Shown: one piece after another, positions 24,976-32,621 of the stretch
Position numbering within the stretch: position 1 is the first letter of the stretch
How the letters are laid out: the number at the start of each line of letters is the position of its first letter
DNA from: Saccharothrix sp. NRRL B-16314
GTDB taxonomy: Bacteria; Actinomycetota; Actinomycetes; Mycobacteriales; Pseudonocardiaceae
DNA length: 64,000 bases
Assembly (NCBI RefSeq): GCF_000716595.1
Contig: NZ_JNXC01000037.1
Coordinates: 62,001 to 126,000 of the forward strand
Direction: 5' to 3'
Notes under the pieces: generated by a model
What the model saw: the letters and a program-made list of their open reading frames with translations, nothing else
What the model was told of the DNA's origin: nothing
The model's database searches: none
Made by a program: the position numbers and the translations under genes

Positions 24976-25603
24976 GCATCTGGGCGCAGACGCGGGCGAG
25001 GTGCTTGCGCATCACGTCCGAAGCGCGGGACGGGTCACCGGCCGCGATGGCGGTGACCAGGGCGTCGTGGTCGTCCAACGACGCGTTCTGGTGCGGCGGG
25101 TCGTCCCGCAAACCGCTCCGCAGCAACACGACCCGCTGCTGCACCAGCCGCACCTGCTCCGCGATGCGCGGGCTGCGCGCGGCGTCCAGCAAAGCCTGGT
25201 GGAACGCCAGGTCCAGCCGGTACGGGAAGCGCTCACCGGCCGAGTAGGCGCGGCGCGACTCGTCGCAGACCGCGCGCAGCCGCACCACGTCCCCGTCGGA
25301 ACGCCGTGAAGCCGCCAGCTCGGCCGCCGCGCACTCCAGCGCCGTCCGCAGCTCGAACAGGGCCTGCACGTCGGCGGCGTCGGCGTTCGGCACGGAAGCG
25401 CCCCGGTGCGGCGCGAGGACCAGGAGCCCTTCGGACGCCAGGTGCCGGATCGCCTCGCGCAGCGGTCCGCGCGAGATGCCGAGCCGTTGGGCCAGCTCGA
25501 CCTCGTTCACCCGCGCGCCGGGCGCGATGTCGCCCGTCAGCACCAGCTCGCGGAGCACGTCCACGGTCTGACCGGCCAAGCTCATGTGCAGGGGAGGTGT
25601 CAC
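24959..25603 (-). CDS. GntR family regulator, FCD domain
   Basis: 214-residue regulator of the FadR subfamily. The winged HTH is at about residues 5-70 (IAPGARVNEVELAQRLGISRGPLREAIRHLASEGLL). The FCD ligand domain (about 80-205) is helical and keeps metal-binding candidates Asp and His (DLAFHQALLDAA). GTG 25603 has AGGAGA 6 nt upstream. It diverges from the asparaginase gene, and a perfect palindrome at 25640-25653 lies between, so it likely controls both genes, perhaps in response to an amino acid or organic acid. Confidence 0.88.
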   Translation of the reverse strand: MTPPLHMSLAGQTVDVLRELVLTGDIAPGARVNEVELAQRLGISRGPLREAIRHLASEGLLVLAPHRGASVPNADAADVQALFELRTALECAAAELAASRRSDGDVVRLRAVCDESRRAYSAGERFPYRLDLAFHQALLDAARSPRIAEQVRLVQQRVVLLRSGLRDDPPHQNASLDDHDALVTAIAAGDPSRASDVMRKHLARVCAQMLTSLG

Positions 25604-25639
25604 GAACGTCTCCTAGCGCCAGACAACCCTCGCCATGTT

Positions 25640-25653
25640 AACTGTCGACAGTT
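25640..25653. promoter_or_regulatory. GntR (FadR-type) operator
   Basis: AACTGTCGACAGTT is a perfect 14-bp palindrome midway between the divergent gntR and asparaginase genes. Confidence 0.75.
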
Positions 25654-25678
25654 GGCAGCGCATCGAGGAGGGGTCGGC

Positions 25679-26623
25679 ATGGCACACGAACTGGTCGCCG
25701 AGGTGTGGCGAGGCGAGTTCCTGGAGTCCGTGCACCACGGCTCGGTGATCGCCCTGGACGCGGCGGGCCGCGAAGTGGTCTCCGTCGGCCGGCCGCACGA
25801 CACCACGTACCCGCGTTCCTCGAACAAGCCGATCCAGACGTTGGCGATGCTCCGCCACGGCCTCGACCTCGACGGCGAGCTGCTGGCCCTGGCCTGCGCC
25901 AGCCACTCCGGCGAGGACTTCCACATCGAGGGCGTCCACCGGATCCTCGAACGGCACGGCCTGGACGAGTCCGCCCTCCAGTGCACCCCCGACCTGCCCA
26001 TCGGCGAGGACGCGCTCAAGGCCCACCTCGCGGCCGGCCGGCCGAAGGCCCCCCAGTACATGAACTGCTCCGGCAAGCACGCCGCCATGCTCGCCACCTG
26101 CGTCGTCAACGACTGGTCGACGCACGACTACCTCGACCCGGCCCACCCCCTCCAGCGCGCCGTCCGCGACACCCTGGAGGAACTCGCCGGCGAACGCATC
26201 GGCGCCGAGGGCGTCGACGGCTGCGGCGCACCGCTGTTCGGCATCAGCCTCACGGGCCTGGCCAGGGCTTTCGGGGCGCTGGCCCGTGCGTCGGAAGGCC
26301 CGGAGCGGCGGATCGCGCAGGCGATGAACCGCCACCCGGAGTGGGTCGGCGGCACGAACCGCGACGTCACGAAGTTGATGCTGGCGATCCCGGGCGCGGT
26401 GGCCAAGGACGGCGCGGAGGGCGTCTACGCGATCGGTCTGCCCAGCGGCGAGGCCGTGGCGTGCAAGATCGCCGACGGGTCCAGCCGGGCGCGGGCCGTG
26501 GTCCTGGTGGCCGCGCTGCGCAGGCTCGGCGTGCGGGCGCCGGACGAGCTGGCGACGTTCCCCGTGCTCGGCCACGGCCGCGCGGTGGGTGCGATCAAGC
26601 CCTCACCGGCCCTCGTCGGCTGA
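25679..26623 (+). CDS. Asparaginase (PF06089 family)
   Basis: 314-residue cytoplasmic enzyme expected to hydrolyse L-asparagine to aspartate and ammonia. Family-typical stretches are GSVIALDAAGREVVSVG near residue 22, YPRSSNKPIQTLAML near 43, SGEDFHIEGV near 80, MNCSGKHAAML near 122, VDGCGAPLFGISL near 180 and AKDGAEGVYAIGLP near 242. It is not the classic AnsA/AnsB fold. ATG 25679 follows GGAGGGG by 6 nt. The divergent GntR regulator probably controls it. Confidence 0.88.
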   Translation: MAHELVAEVWRGEFLESVHHGSVIALDAAGREVVSVGRPHDTTYPRSSNKPIQTLAMLRHGLDLDGELLALACASHSGEDFHIEGVHRILERHGLDESALQCTPDLPIGEDALKAHLAAGRPKAPQYMNCSGKHAAMLATCVVNDWSTHDYLDPAHPLQRAVRDTLEELAGERIGAEGVDGCGAPLFGISLTGLARAFGALARASEGPERRIAQAMNRHPEWVGGTNRDVTKLMLAIPGAVAKDGAEGVYAIGLPSGEAVACKIADGSSRARAVVLVAALRRLGVRAPDELATFPVLGHGRAVGAIKPSPALVG

Positions 26624-26661
26624 CCCTCCCCGGCGGTTGAACCGCCCATTACGCTGGGGTC

Positions 26662-26976
26662 ATGGCCAGCGCCAGAGCCGCCGACGGACCGGACGAGCGC
26701 CCTCAGGGCGACATCGACGACGAGTTGATCGGCCTCGACCCCGACGACCCCGAGACCAAGGCGTTCGCGGAACACCTCGGCCGGATGAAGCGGCAGCCCC
26801 CGAGCCTCACGGTCGAGGGGTCGCTGGCGGGCGTCGAGCAGTTCGCGGACTCGGCGAACCGGGCGGGTGGCCTGCGCCGGCAGCTCGCGGTCGTGGTGGT
26901 GAGCCTGATCCTGCTGGGTGTGGCGCTCAGCGTCTGGTACTACCTGGGCGACCTGATCACCGTCTTCTTCGGGTGA
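26662..26976 (+). CDS. Small single-span membrane protein
   Basis: 104-residue protein with a polar, acidic N-terminal part (DDELIGLDPDDPETKAF) and one C-terminal membrane helix (about 76-97, VVVVSLILLGVALSVWYYLG). A tail-anchored protein with the N-terminal part in the cytoplasm is likely. I do not know its function. TACGCT at 26650-26655, 6 nt before the ATG, points to a leaderless transcript. The msrB gene follows by 19 nt but has its own similar promoter. Confidence 0.75.
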   Translation: MASARAADGPDERPQGDIDDELIGLDPDDPETKAFAEHLGRMKRQPPSLTVEGSLAGVEQFADSANRAGGLRRQLAVVVVSLILLGVALSVWYYLGDLITVFFG

Positions 26977-26995
26977 CTCGGACTAACCTGGGGTC

Positions 26996-27433
26996 ATGGA
27001 ACCTGTCGTCGGCGCCACCCCGAAGGTGGTCCACTCCGAGCTGGAGTGGCGGGAGATCCTGAAGCCCAAGGAGTACGCGGTGCTGCGCGAGGCGGGCACC
27101 GAGCCCGCGTTCGTGGGGGAATACACGGACACCAAGACCGAGGGCGTCTACGTCTGCCGCGCGTGCGGGGCCGAGCTGTTCCGCAGCGAGACGAAGTTCG
27201 ACTCCCACTGCGGTTGGCCGTCGTTCTTCTCACCGGCGGACGCGGACACGGTGATCCTGCGCGAGGACCGGGCCATGGGGATGGTGCGGACCGAAGTGTT
27301 GTGCGCCACATGTCACAGCCACCTCGGGCACGTTTTCGAGGGTGAGGGCTACGCGACGCCGACGGACCAGCGGTACTGCATCAACTCGATCAGCTTGCGT
27401 CTGGTCGAAAGCCCACCTGGTCAAGCAGACTGA
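26996..27433 (+). CDS. msrB: Peptide-methionine (R)-S-oxide reductase
   Basis: 145-residue MsrB, which reduces the R form of methionine sulfoxide in proteins using thioredoxin. Two zinc CxxC pairs are seen (VCRAC near residue 44, CATCHSH near 103), HCGWPSFF near 72, and the catalytic Cys in RYCINSISL near 125. Length matches the single-domain enzyme. TAACCT 6 nt before the ATG at 26996 suggests a leaderless transcript. It is cytoplasmic. Confidence 0.95.
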   Translation: MEPVVGATPKVVHSELEWREILKPKEYAVLREAGTEPAFVGEYTDTKTEGVYVCRACGAELFRSETKFDSHCGWPSFFSPADADTVILREDRAMGMVRTEVLCATCHSHLGHVFEGEGYATPTDQRYCINSISLRLVESPPGQAD

Positions 27434-27477
27434 AGGTGCTACTCCGAATGATGTCAAGATCCACACCAGGAGGAATC

Positions 27478-27543
27478 ATGCGCATCTTCAAGGGCACCGA
27501 TGGTGAAGGTTCGGGCGGCGTGGACGGCGCTTCGTCATCCTGA
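27478..27543 (+). CDS. Possible 21-residue peptide upstream of the TIGR04222 cluster
   Basis: A tiny frame starting at ATG 27478 directly after AGGAGGAATC, one of the best ribosome binding sites in the window. It encodes a Gly/Ser/Asp-rich peptide beginning MRIFKGTDGEGSGG and ending in three serines, with no Cys. It may be a leader peptide, a small unmodified product or a chance frame. I recognise no family. Confidence 0.35.
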   Translation: MRIFKGTDGEGSGGVDGASSS

Positions 27544-27677
27544 CGCCCGCTTGACGGCACCGGGTCGTGAACCCTAAGGCTTGCTAAAGCCCTCTTGTCG
27601 GGGTGTGGCCTGGCGCACACGATTGCCTCCTGCTGGTGGACCTCTTCGGTTCCACCGAGGCCCACAGGGGGTGGACC

Positions 27678-28622
27678 GTGGAGCGACCGTGGGGGCTTTC
27701 GGGCCCGGAATTCCTGGAGTTGTACTGGATCGCGCTGGCGGTGACGCTGGGGATCGCGATCTTCGTCCGAGTGCGCCTGCGGGGGACGCGGGGAGTCGTC
27801 CCCGCAGGCGTGCTCGGCCTGTTGGACATCGCTTACCTGACCGGCGGGCCACGACGGGTGGCCGAGACGTCCGTCGCCGGGCTCCTCGACGCCGGCACGC
27901 TCGTGCCCGCGCGCAGCGGATCGGTGCGGATCGCCGATTCCACCGTTCCCGCTCATCCGGTCGACCAGGCCGTGCTCGCCGACGCGACCCGTTACCGGTA
28001 CCGGACGTTGACGCTGCTCATCACGTCGGTGTCGGATCACGACGCGGTCCTGGACGTCGGCCGTCGACTGTCCTCAATGGACTACCTAGTCGCGCCGGAA
28101 GTGGCGAAGTCCCGGTTGCGGGCCGGTGTCGTGCCGATGGTGCTGTTGTTCGTCGTCGGTGTGGCGCGGTCGGTGAACGGGCTGGTGATCGGTGCGCCCG
28201 TGGGGTGGTTGACGTTGCAGCTCGTGCTGACGGGGGTGCTGGTCGGGCTGCTGGTGAAGGCGTCCCCTCTGATGCTCACCGCCACGGGTCGTGAGGCGGT
28301 GGCGAAAGCTCGCGCAGGTGGGATCACCGGGGGGTGGGGAGGGACCGGCTCGGGCTCGGCGAACGCCGCCGAGCTGGTCGCTCTCAACGGCTTCAGCGCC
28401 CATCCGGACGTCTTGCTGCGTGCCGCTGCCCGCACGGCGCCGTTCCCGCGTCCCGGTGCCCGCTCTTCCGGTTCTCGTCGTCGTTCGGCTTCGGGTGGGG
28501 CGTATGCGGGCGGGACGTACTCCGCCACGACCGGTGGCGGGTGCGGCAGCGGTTCGAGCAGTTGCAGCAGTGGTTCGAGCAGTTGCGGCGGCGGGGGCTG
28601 CGGTGGTGGCGGCGGGAGCTGA
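27678..28622 (+). CDS. TIGR04222-type membrane protein with Cys/Gly/Ser tail (1)
   Basis: 314-residue membrane protein. The N-terminus GLSGPEFLELYW and the motif LLDIAYLTGGPRRVAETSVAGLLDAG near residue 50 are typical of TIGR04222 proteins. Hydrophobic helices lie near 15-32, 152-172 and 178-197. Residues about 260-290 are basic, and the last about 29 residues are only Gly, Ser and Cys, with four cysteines spaced 7, 7 and 5 apart. Such tails suit modification by the DUF692 enzyme encoded downstream. GTG 27678 follows AGGGGG. It is the first of three related genes. Function unproven. Confidence 0.75.
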   Translation: MERPWGLSGPEFLELYWIALAVTLGIAIFVRVRLRGTRGVVPAGVLGLLDIAYLTGGPRRVAETSVAGLLDAGTLVPARSGSVRIADSTVPAHPVDQAVLADATRYRYRTLTLLITSVSDHDAVLDVGRRLSSMDYLVAPEVAKSRLRAGVVPMVLLFVVGVARSVNGLVIGAPVGWLTLQLVLTGVLVGLLVKASPLMLTATGREAVAKARAGGITGGWGGTGSGSANAAELVALNGFSAHPDVLLRAAARTAPFPRPGARSSGSRRRSASGGAYAGGTYSATTGGGCGSGSSSCSSGSSSCGGGGCGGGGGS

Positions 28623-28714
28623 CCGCTCCCCACCCGCGCTTATGGCTCTTACGACTCCTTACGGCTTTGGCCCGATCGGACCGGTTCGGGCTTGACGGCT
28701 CCTAGGGTGGCGCC

Positions 28715-29701
28715 ATGGCGTTCTCGTTGACGTTCCTGTGGTGGTACGTGCCGGCGCTCGTCGTCGCGGTGGTGGTGGGCCTGCGGTTGAAGCGGGTCGC
28801 CGGCGCCGCACCCGACCGGCCGTTGACGTTCGAGGAGATCGGTTACCTCGGCGGTGGGCCGGTGCGCGCGGTCGAGGTGGCGGTGTCGGGGCTGGTGGCC
28901 GAGAACCGGGCGAGGGTGTCCGGTTCGGTGGTCGCGGCGGTGCCCGGTCCCGGTGGTTCGCTGACCGCGTTGCAGTCGGTCGTGCTGGCCCGGCTCGACC
29001 AGCCGCGGGATGTGGACGAGCTGGTGGTGGGGGTGGCCACCAGCGGGCCGGCCCGGCAGATCGGACAACGCCTGGTGGCGGGTGGTCTGCTGGTGGCGCC
29101 GCGCCGGCGTCTGGTGCGGGCCTTCTTGGCCGTCGTGCCGCTGGCCCTGCTCGCGGTGGTGGCTGTTTTCGCAGGTCCGAGCGGTTGGCAGACGGTCACC
29201 GCGCTGTCCGTCACCGGTGCGCTGGTGGTCCTGCTGCTGTTGGGTCCGCCGCCTGTGCTGACCAGGAGGGGTGCGCGGGCGTACGAGGAGGCCACGGCGG
29301 GCCTCGCCCCGGTCGACCCGGCCGAGGTGACCGCCCGATACGGCCTGACTCGCACGTCCACGCCGCCCCTTCCGCCTGCGTCGCGCACGGGGTCGGAGTG
29401 GTCGGGCTCGGGCTCGGGCTCGGGGTCTGCGGGCTCGGGGTCGGGGTCGGGGTCGGCGGGGCGGGTGACGGGGGTGTTCGACGGCGAACGCGTGGAACCG
29501 ATCGCACCTGCGGAAACGTCCCAGCATCCGCTTCCCCGGCGCAGGCGTGCCGTGGTGGTCGAACCGCAACGCTGGCGGCGGCGCAACGGGTGGCTGGTGG
29601 CCGGCGGGTGGTTCGCGGGTGGTTGGTTGGCCGCAGAGTGGTTGGAGGGCGATGATGGTGGCGAATTCATGGACTCCGGCTACGGCGGGTTCGACGCCTG
29701 A
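28715..29701 (+). CDS. TIGR04222-type membrane protein with Gly-Ser linker (2)
   Basis: 328-residue relative of the first protein, with an N-terminal membrane helix (about 5-22), the motif EEIGYLGGGPVRAVEVAVSGLVAE near 40 and two more helices near 135-175. It has no Cys-rich tail. Instead it has a Gly-Ser repeat near residue 230 and a C-terminal Trp/Gly-rich segment with GYGGFDA at the end. TAGGGT 6 nt before ATG 28715 indicates a leaderless start inside the cluster. Its last 47 nt overlap the next gene. Confidence 0.75.
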   Translation: MAFSLTFLWWYVPALVVAVVVGLRLKRVAGAAPDRPLTFEEIGYLGGGPVRAVEVAVSGLVAENRARVSGSVVAAVPGPGGSLTALQSVVLARLDQPRDVDELVVGVATSGPARQIGQRLVAGGLLVAPRRRLVRAFLAVVPLALLAVVAVFAGPSGWQTVTALSVTGALVVLLLLGPPPVLTRRGARAYEEATAGLAPVDPAEVTARYGLTRTSTPPLPPASRTGSEWSGSGSGSGSAGSGSGSGSAGRVTGVFDGERVEPIAPAETSQHPLPRRRRAVVVEPQRWRRRNGWLVAGGWFAGGWLAAEWLEGDDGGEFMDSGYGGFDA

Positions 29702-30542
29702 CCCGTGGCAAGGGCACGCCGGACCAGCGCAAACCGGCTTGGGGTTGGAGGAGCAGGCCTTCCTGGTCGGCGGTCCGGGCCGGGCCGCCGAGTTCGCGGT
29801 CATGTCGCTGACCGAGGCCGGCGCGCTGCGGATCTCCCGCGACGGCCTGGTCAGCCCCGTCCAGTCCCGAACCCAACCGCGAACCCCGCTCCAGGCACGC
29901 ACCCTCGCGTCCGTCCCCCGCTCGCTGGGTGACGTGATCACCGCGACGGCCGGCGGCCCCGAGTCGGGCCGGCTGCGCTTGCACCTGATCGACCGCGGCT
30001 TCGTGGTCTCGCCCGGACGGCGGCGCGCGGTGCGGGGGCTGAGGCGGCTGGTGGTGCTGGCGGCCGTGCTCGGGGTGTTCGCGGCGATCGCGCTGGACCT
30101 GCCGTTCGCGGTGGCCGGCGGGACGGCGGTGGCCATGCTGCTGGTGGCGGCGGTGCTCGGACGCGCGGGGCGTCCGCTGACCGCTTCGGGACGTGCCGAG
30201 GTGCGGCGGCTGCGGCAGGCGGCGGCGACGGCGATGACCGAGCCGGGGATACCCAACCGCCTGACGCTGGTAGCGGCGTACGGGCTGCTGGGGAAGGTCC
30301 GCGGCCAGTACCTGTGGAGGATCCTGGGCATCGCGCCGACGGTCTCGGCGACGCTTCGGCGGCGGTCGCGGAGTCAGGGGTCCAGCGGTGGGGCTTCGTG
30401 CGGCGGTGGGTGTGGCAGTTGCTCCAGCAGCAGCTGTGGCGGTGGCTCCAGCTCGGACAGCGGCAGCAGCAGCAGTTCGGACAGCGGTGGGTCGTCGTGC
30501 GGTGGGGGCGGTGGCTGTGGTGGGGGTGGCGGGGGCGACTGA
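29655..30542 (+). CDS. TIGR04222-type protein with Cys-rich tail (3)
   Basis: 295-residue third member. It lacks the N-terminal membrane helix but keeps LGLEEQAFLVGGPGRAAEFAV near residue 28 and a hydrophobic pair near 128-170. The last about 51 residues are almost wholly Gly, Ser, Asp and Cys, with six cysteines. Start at ATG 29655 with GGAGGG 5 nt upstream, inside the preceding gene; ATG 29652 is the alternative. The overlap suggests translational coupling. As with the first protein, I infer that the tail is the target of the DUF692 enzyme. Confidence 0.72.
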   Translation: MVANSWTPATAGSTPDPWQGHAGPAQTGLGLEEQAFLVGGPGRAAEFAVMSLTEAGALRISRDGLVSPVQSRTQPRTPLQARTLASVPRSLGDVITATAGGPESGRLRLHLIDRGFVVSPGRRRAVRGLRRLVVLAAVLGVFAAIALDLPFAVAGGTAVAMLLVAAVLGRAGRPLTASGRAEVRRLRQAAATAMTEPGIPNRLTLVAAYGLLGKVRGQYLWRILGIAPTVSATLRRRSRSQGSSGGASCGGGCGSCSSSSCGGGSSSDSGSSSSSDSGGSSCGGGGGCGGGGGGD

Positions 30543-30662
30543 GTGGGGCGGCCAGGTGGACAAGGGCTGAGCTGTCAGGTGGACACGGGGTGGACTGGTG
30601 GGGTTGCCGGGCTCCTTACTCTTTCAACGGAGTGGCGGTAACAGTGTTTCCGTACATATTTC

Positions 30663-30675
30663 GGTGATGATCACC
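30663..30675. promoter_or_regulatory. Short palindrome before the DUF692 gene
   Basis: GGTGATGATCACC is a perfect dyad (6-bp arms) in an AT-richer 200-nt gap, 67 nt before the DUF692 start. It may be an operator for a separate promoter of the last two cluster genes. Confidence 0.35.
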
Positions 30676-30742
30676 CAATCGGGTAGCCAGGGCACTCAGG
30701 TTTGAAGATCGGCACGGTAGCAGCGGGAAGGGTGGGGCGCTC

Positions 30743-31540
30743 GTGGAGAAACTGGGTGTCGGGATCGGCTGGCGGCCGGAGATCGATCTCACCGTGGAGC
30801 GCTTGCCCGGCGTCGACTTCGTCGAGGTCGTCGCGGAGAACCTGCACGTCTCCCACCTGCCCGAATCCGTCCTCCTCCTCCGCGACCGCGGCATCCCGGT
30901 CCTCCCGCACGCCGTCTCGCTCTCGCTGGGCGGCGCGGAGCCGGTGGACCGCGACCGGGTCGCCCACCTCGCCTCGCTCGCCGAAGCGCTCGACGCCCCG
31001 CTGGTCAGCGACCACGTCTGCTTCGTGCGCGCCGGCGGGCTGGATTCCGGGCACCTCATGCCCCTCCCCCGCACCCGCGACGCGCTCGACGTCCTCGTCG
31101 CCAACGTCAAAGCCGCCCAACAAGACCTGCCGGTCCCGCTCGCCCTCGAGAACGTCGCCGCGCTCCTCGAATGGCCCGACGCCGACCTCACCGAAGGCCA
31201 GTTCTTCGCCGAACTGGTCGACCGCACCGACTGCCACCTCCTGATCGACGTCGCCAACCTCTACGCCAACGCCCGCAACCTCGGCACCGACGTCTCCCGC
31301 TTCCTCGACGAAATCCCCCTGGAACGCCTCGCCTACGTCCACGTCGCCGGCGGCGAAGAGCACCAAGGCGTCTACCACGACACCCACGCCCACGCCGTCC
31401 GCCCTGAAGTGCTGGACGTGCTCGCCCAACTCCGCGCCCGCGTCGACCCGCCGGGCGTCCTGCTGGAACGCGACGACCACTACCCCGCCGACGCCGAACT
31501 GGCCGGTGAGCTGGCCGCGATCCGGGCGGTGCTGGGATGA
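30743..31540 (+). CDS. DUF692 family MNIO enzyme
   Basis: 265-residue TIM-barrel protein of the DUF692 (multinuclear non-heme iron oxidase) family, known from MbnB, TglH and ChrH. Those enzymes oxidatively modify cysteines of peptide substrates with a partner protein. Metal-ligand candidates in order are Glu32, His56, Asp90-His91, Glu136-Asn137, Asp169, His200, the HDTHAH segment near 212-217 and Glu242 in LLERDD, so the site looks intact. GTG 30743 is the start. The next gene overlaps it by 4 nt. The three upstream genes with Cys/Gly/Ser tails are the obvious substrate candidates. Confidence 0.85.
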   Translation: MEKLGVGIGWRPEIDLTVERLPGVDFVEVVAENLHVSHLPESVLLLRDRGIPVLPHAVSLSLGGAEPVDRDRVAHLASLAEALDAPLVSDHVCFVRAGGLDSGHLMPLPRTRDALDVLVANVKAAQQDLPVPLALENVAALLEWPDADLTEGQFFAELVDRTDCHLLIDVANLYANARNLGTDVSRFLDEIPLERLAYVHVAGGEEHQGVYHDTHAHAVRPEVLDVLAQLRARVDPPGVLLERDDHYPADAELAGELAAIRAVLG

Positions 31541-31884
31541 CCCAACCCCAGCGCGACCGGTTGGCGGCGGCTCAGACGGAGCTGCTGCGGGCGTTGTTGG
31601 CGGACGGCGCGACGCCGCCGGGGTTCGACGAGGACCGGGTGCGCATCGAGAAACGGGCGTTGCGCAACAAACGGCGCGGGATCGTGGAGATGTTGCGCCC
31701 CGACGTGGCCGACGAGCTGGGCGAACGGTTCCGGCCGCTGTTCGACGCCTACGCCCGGACCCACCCGAAAGAGGACGGCACCCGCTTCCGCGAGGACGCC
31801 GCGAGGTTCGCCGACTGGGCCGTCGGCCAGGGGGAACTCAAGCCGCCGAAGAAGAAGCGCTGGTGGCAGCGCACCGCCACCTGA
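31537..31884 (+). CDS. Small partner protein of the DUF692 enzyme (SCO6045-like)
   Basis: 115-residue soluble protein, helical and strongly charged. The opening [23 protein letters not shown] and the middle [22 protein letters not shown] are shared, from memory, with the small proteins encoded next to DUF692 genes in actinomycetes (SCO6045 type). It ends in a basic Lys/Trp patch (KKKRWWQR). The start ATGA overlaps the DUF692 stop, so the two are translated together. By analogy with MbnC or TglI it may present the substrate to the enzyme. Confidence 0.7.
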   Translation: MTQPQRDRLAAAQTELLRALLADGATPPGFDEDRVRIEKRALRNKRRGIVEMLRPDVADELGERFRPLFDAYARTHPKEDGTRFREDAARFADWAVGQGELKPPKKKRWWQRTAT

Positions 31885-31930
31885 CCGGACGACACGCAAC
31901 CTGATCGCACCCCGCTTCCGTCCCGTTGAC

Positions 31931-32425
31931 ATGTGGAGACGGACCTGGCCCCTGGGCGTCCTGTTACTGGCCACCGCGTGCGGCACTGCGAACGTGGGCG
32001 GCGATGCGACGGCCTGCACGGCAATCGGCGCACTCGTCGGCGTAAGCGTGGACGTCGAGCACCCCGACGTCGTGTCCGGGACGATCGAAGTCTGCTGGGA
32101 CGACCGGTGCTCGACCCCCGCGCTGGAGTTGCGCCCGTCGACCAAGGCCGGCGAGACGACGTGCACCGGCACCGCCCCGGACGACTCGTGCAGCGCACGG
32201 TTGGAGCCGACCGGCGGCGTACAGGGTTTCGCCGCCGTCCAGGACCTGCCCGCCGAGCAGGTCACGGCCACGCTGCGTTTGCTGGACCAATCCGGATCTT
32301 TGCTGGTGGACCGCCACATCACGCTCCACCCCGAAATGGTCTATCCCAACGGTCCGGACTGCCCAGCGGGTGGTCCGCAGGCAGGTATCTCAGTTGATCC
32401 TCACGGCGCAGTATCCGAGCGGTGA
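31931..32425 (+). CDS. Hypothetical lipoprotein
   Basis: 164-residue exported protein. A basic N-terminus (MWRRTW), a hydrophobic core and lipobox ATAC near residue 17 predict a lipid anchor. The mature part is beta-rich (LVGVSVDVEHPDVVSGTIEVCWDDRC) with several further cysteines (CTAIG, CWDDRC, TTCTG, DSCSA, GPDCPAG) that could form disulfides outside the cell. I recognise no family. It stands between the DUF692 cluster and the subtilases; the 46-nt gap leaves open whether it belongs to the cluster transcript. Confidence 0.7.
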   Translation: MWRRTWPLGVLLLATACGTANVGGDATACTAIGALVGVSVDVEHPDVVSGTIEVCWDDRCSTPALELRPSTKAGETTCTGTAPDDSCSARLEPTGGVQGFAAVQDLPAEQVTATLRLLDQSGSLLVDRHITLHPEMVYPNGPDCPAGGPQAGISVDPHGAVSER

Positions 32426-32621
32426 GTGAACGGCGGACTCCGCTGAATTGGTCAAGAACCTACCGACCAATCAGCGGCTGTCCGCGTCCGGCGGAGCCTC
32501 TAGCGTCGGTGACGTCAAGGGCCACGTCGTTCCCGGTGCATCCGCTGCCGCGACCGCGGGCCGCAACGCCCTTCCGGCCGCGTTCCGCCGTGCGCGGCAC
32601 CTCACCGGGAGGTTCCAGAGA

